Shown piece by piece: positions 5,427 through 5,881 of a stretch of DNA of 5,881 bases. The stretch covers positions 1-5,881 of the forward strand of contig JAGYMV010000052.1 of the NCBI GenBank assembly GCA_018400355.1, written 5' to 3'. Under the pieces are notes generated by a model that was not told the origin of the DNA, did no database searches, and saw nothing but the letters and a program-made list of their open reading frames with translations. The translations under genes were made by a program, and so were the position numbers. Within the stretch, counting starts at the first letter, position 1. Each line of letters opens with the position of its first letter. This DNA is from Wenzhouxiangella sp. GTDB taxonomy: Bacteria; Pseudomonadota; Gammaproteobacteria; Xanthomonadales; Wenzhouxiangellaceae.

Positions 5427-5881
5427 ATGAAAGCACCCACCTTGACCAAAAAATTAACCGATCGCATCTGGCGTTTGTGCGTGGGCACAGTGGCGTTGGT
5501 TGGGGCCTCTGTGGCATCAGGTGCATTGATTGGGGGGTTGTATGTTGGCGAGGCCACCGTCGAACAGGTCCAAGGGATTGATCGAAATGCGCAGTTAAGA
5601 GCCCTTGATGAGGTGTTGTTTCGTCTGACCGGTGTTTCGAATGGGTCAACACGTTTGTCTATATCGCCAGCTGATTTGGCTCAGTTGATTCAATCTCGCC
5701 AGATCATTGAACGGACGGTGGTGGATGATCAGGGCGCTTTGACCACTCAACTCAGAGAGCGCGTGGAATTTGATGCGCTCGCCATTGACCAATTGCTGGC
5801 CAATCAAGACCTGAAGCGATGGGGTCGGGAGAGAGCCAGTGTCCTGGTTTGGGCCGTTATTGAAGAGGATTTTCAAGTCAA
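5427..5881 (+). CDS. DUF2066 family protein, N-terminal part (runs off right edge)
   Basis: The frame is open from the ATG at 5427 to the window edge, giving 151 codons; the 3' part lies outside. The N-terminus has a basic stretch (MKAPTLTKKLTDRIWR) followed by a hydrophobic stretch (residues 17-38, LCVGTVALVG and on), which suggests a signal peptide or membrane anchor; no cleavage site stands out. The next part, YVGEATVEQVQGIDRN at about 39-54 and ALDEVLFRLTG at about 58-68, has the family's hallmark of a short helix ending in LxRLTG, as in DUF2066 proteins divergent from purM in Pseudomonas (there followed by hda). Function is unknown for the family. AGGG lies only two bases before the ATG, closer than is usual. 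The next frames upstream contain no better in-frame ATG. The gene hda would be expected further right, but that is inference from relatives. Confidence 0.83.
   Translation, partial: MKAPTLTKKLTDRIWRLCVGTVALVGASVASGALIGGLYVGEATVEQVQGIDRNAQLRALDEVLFRLTGVSNGSTRLSISPADLAQLIQSRQIIERTVVDDQGALTTQLRERVEFDALAIDQLLANQDLKRWGRERASVLVWAVIEEDFQV

Noticed and set aside
1..5881. A defence system, phage, integron, CRISPR or other accessory island
   Set aside because: All the space is filled by core genes with normal family motifs; I saw no integrase, transposase, direct-repeat array or tRNA-linked attachment site.

Overview
This window looks like a chromosomal housekeeping segment of a gammaproteobacterium. 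The evidence is the gene set and order: kdsD next to a YrbG-type antiporter, a BolA-family ibaG directly before murA, and purM-purN followed by a DUF3108 gene with a DUF2066 gene divergent from purM, an arrangement known from Pseudomonas and relatives. Base composition is moderately GC-rich by eye, and leucine is often encoded by TTG. No genus can be named from this sequence alone. I see no tRNA, rRNA, CRISPR array, insertion sequence, phage gene or other mobile element.

There are four transcription blocks. (1) Bases 1-1203, minus strand: yrbG followed after 41 bases by the first 58 codons of kdsD, which runs off the left edge. KdsD makes arabinose-5-phosphate for Kdo and lipopolysaccharide synthesis. 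(2) Bases 1327-2834, plus strand: ibaG and murA, two bases apart and probably co-transcribed. MurA commits UDP-GlcNAc to peptidoglycan synthesis. (3) Bases 2839-5328, minus strand: purM, purN and a DUF3108 gene for a predicted exported protein, in that order of transcription and tightly packed (5-base gap, then an overlap). PurM and PurN act in de novo purine synthesis. (4) Bases 5427 to the right edge, plus strand: the N-terminal part of a DUF2066-family protein, divergent from purM.

The two divergent gaps (1204-1326 and 5329-5426) must hold the promoters. Only weak promoter-like hexamers can be picked out in the first. The two plus/minus blocks in the middle converge with only 4 bases between stop codons and no recognisable terminator. 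Coding density is very high, and no gene-free stretch reaches 300 bases.

The genes serve the cell envelope (kdsD, murA, probably the DUF3108 protein and possibly the DUF2066 protein), ion transport (yrbG), iron-sulfur or redox maturation (ibaG) and purine synthesis (purM, purN). I found no convincing new biological system. The points worth a second look are the long purN/DUF3108 overlap with an extended PurN tail, the joining of an envelope locus to a purine locus without the mla genes often found beside ibaG, and the two uncharacterised proteins flanking purMN.
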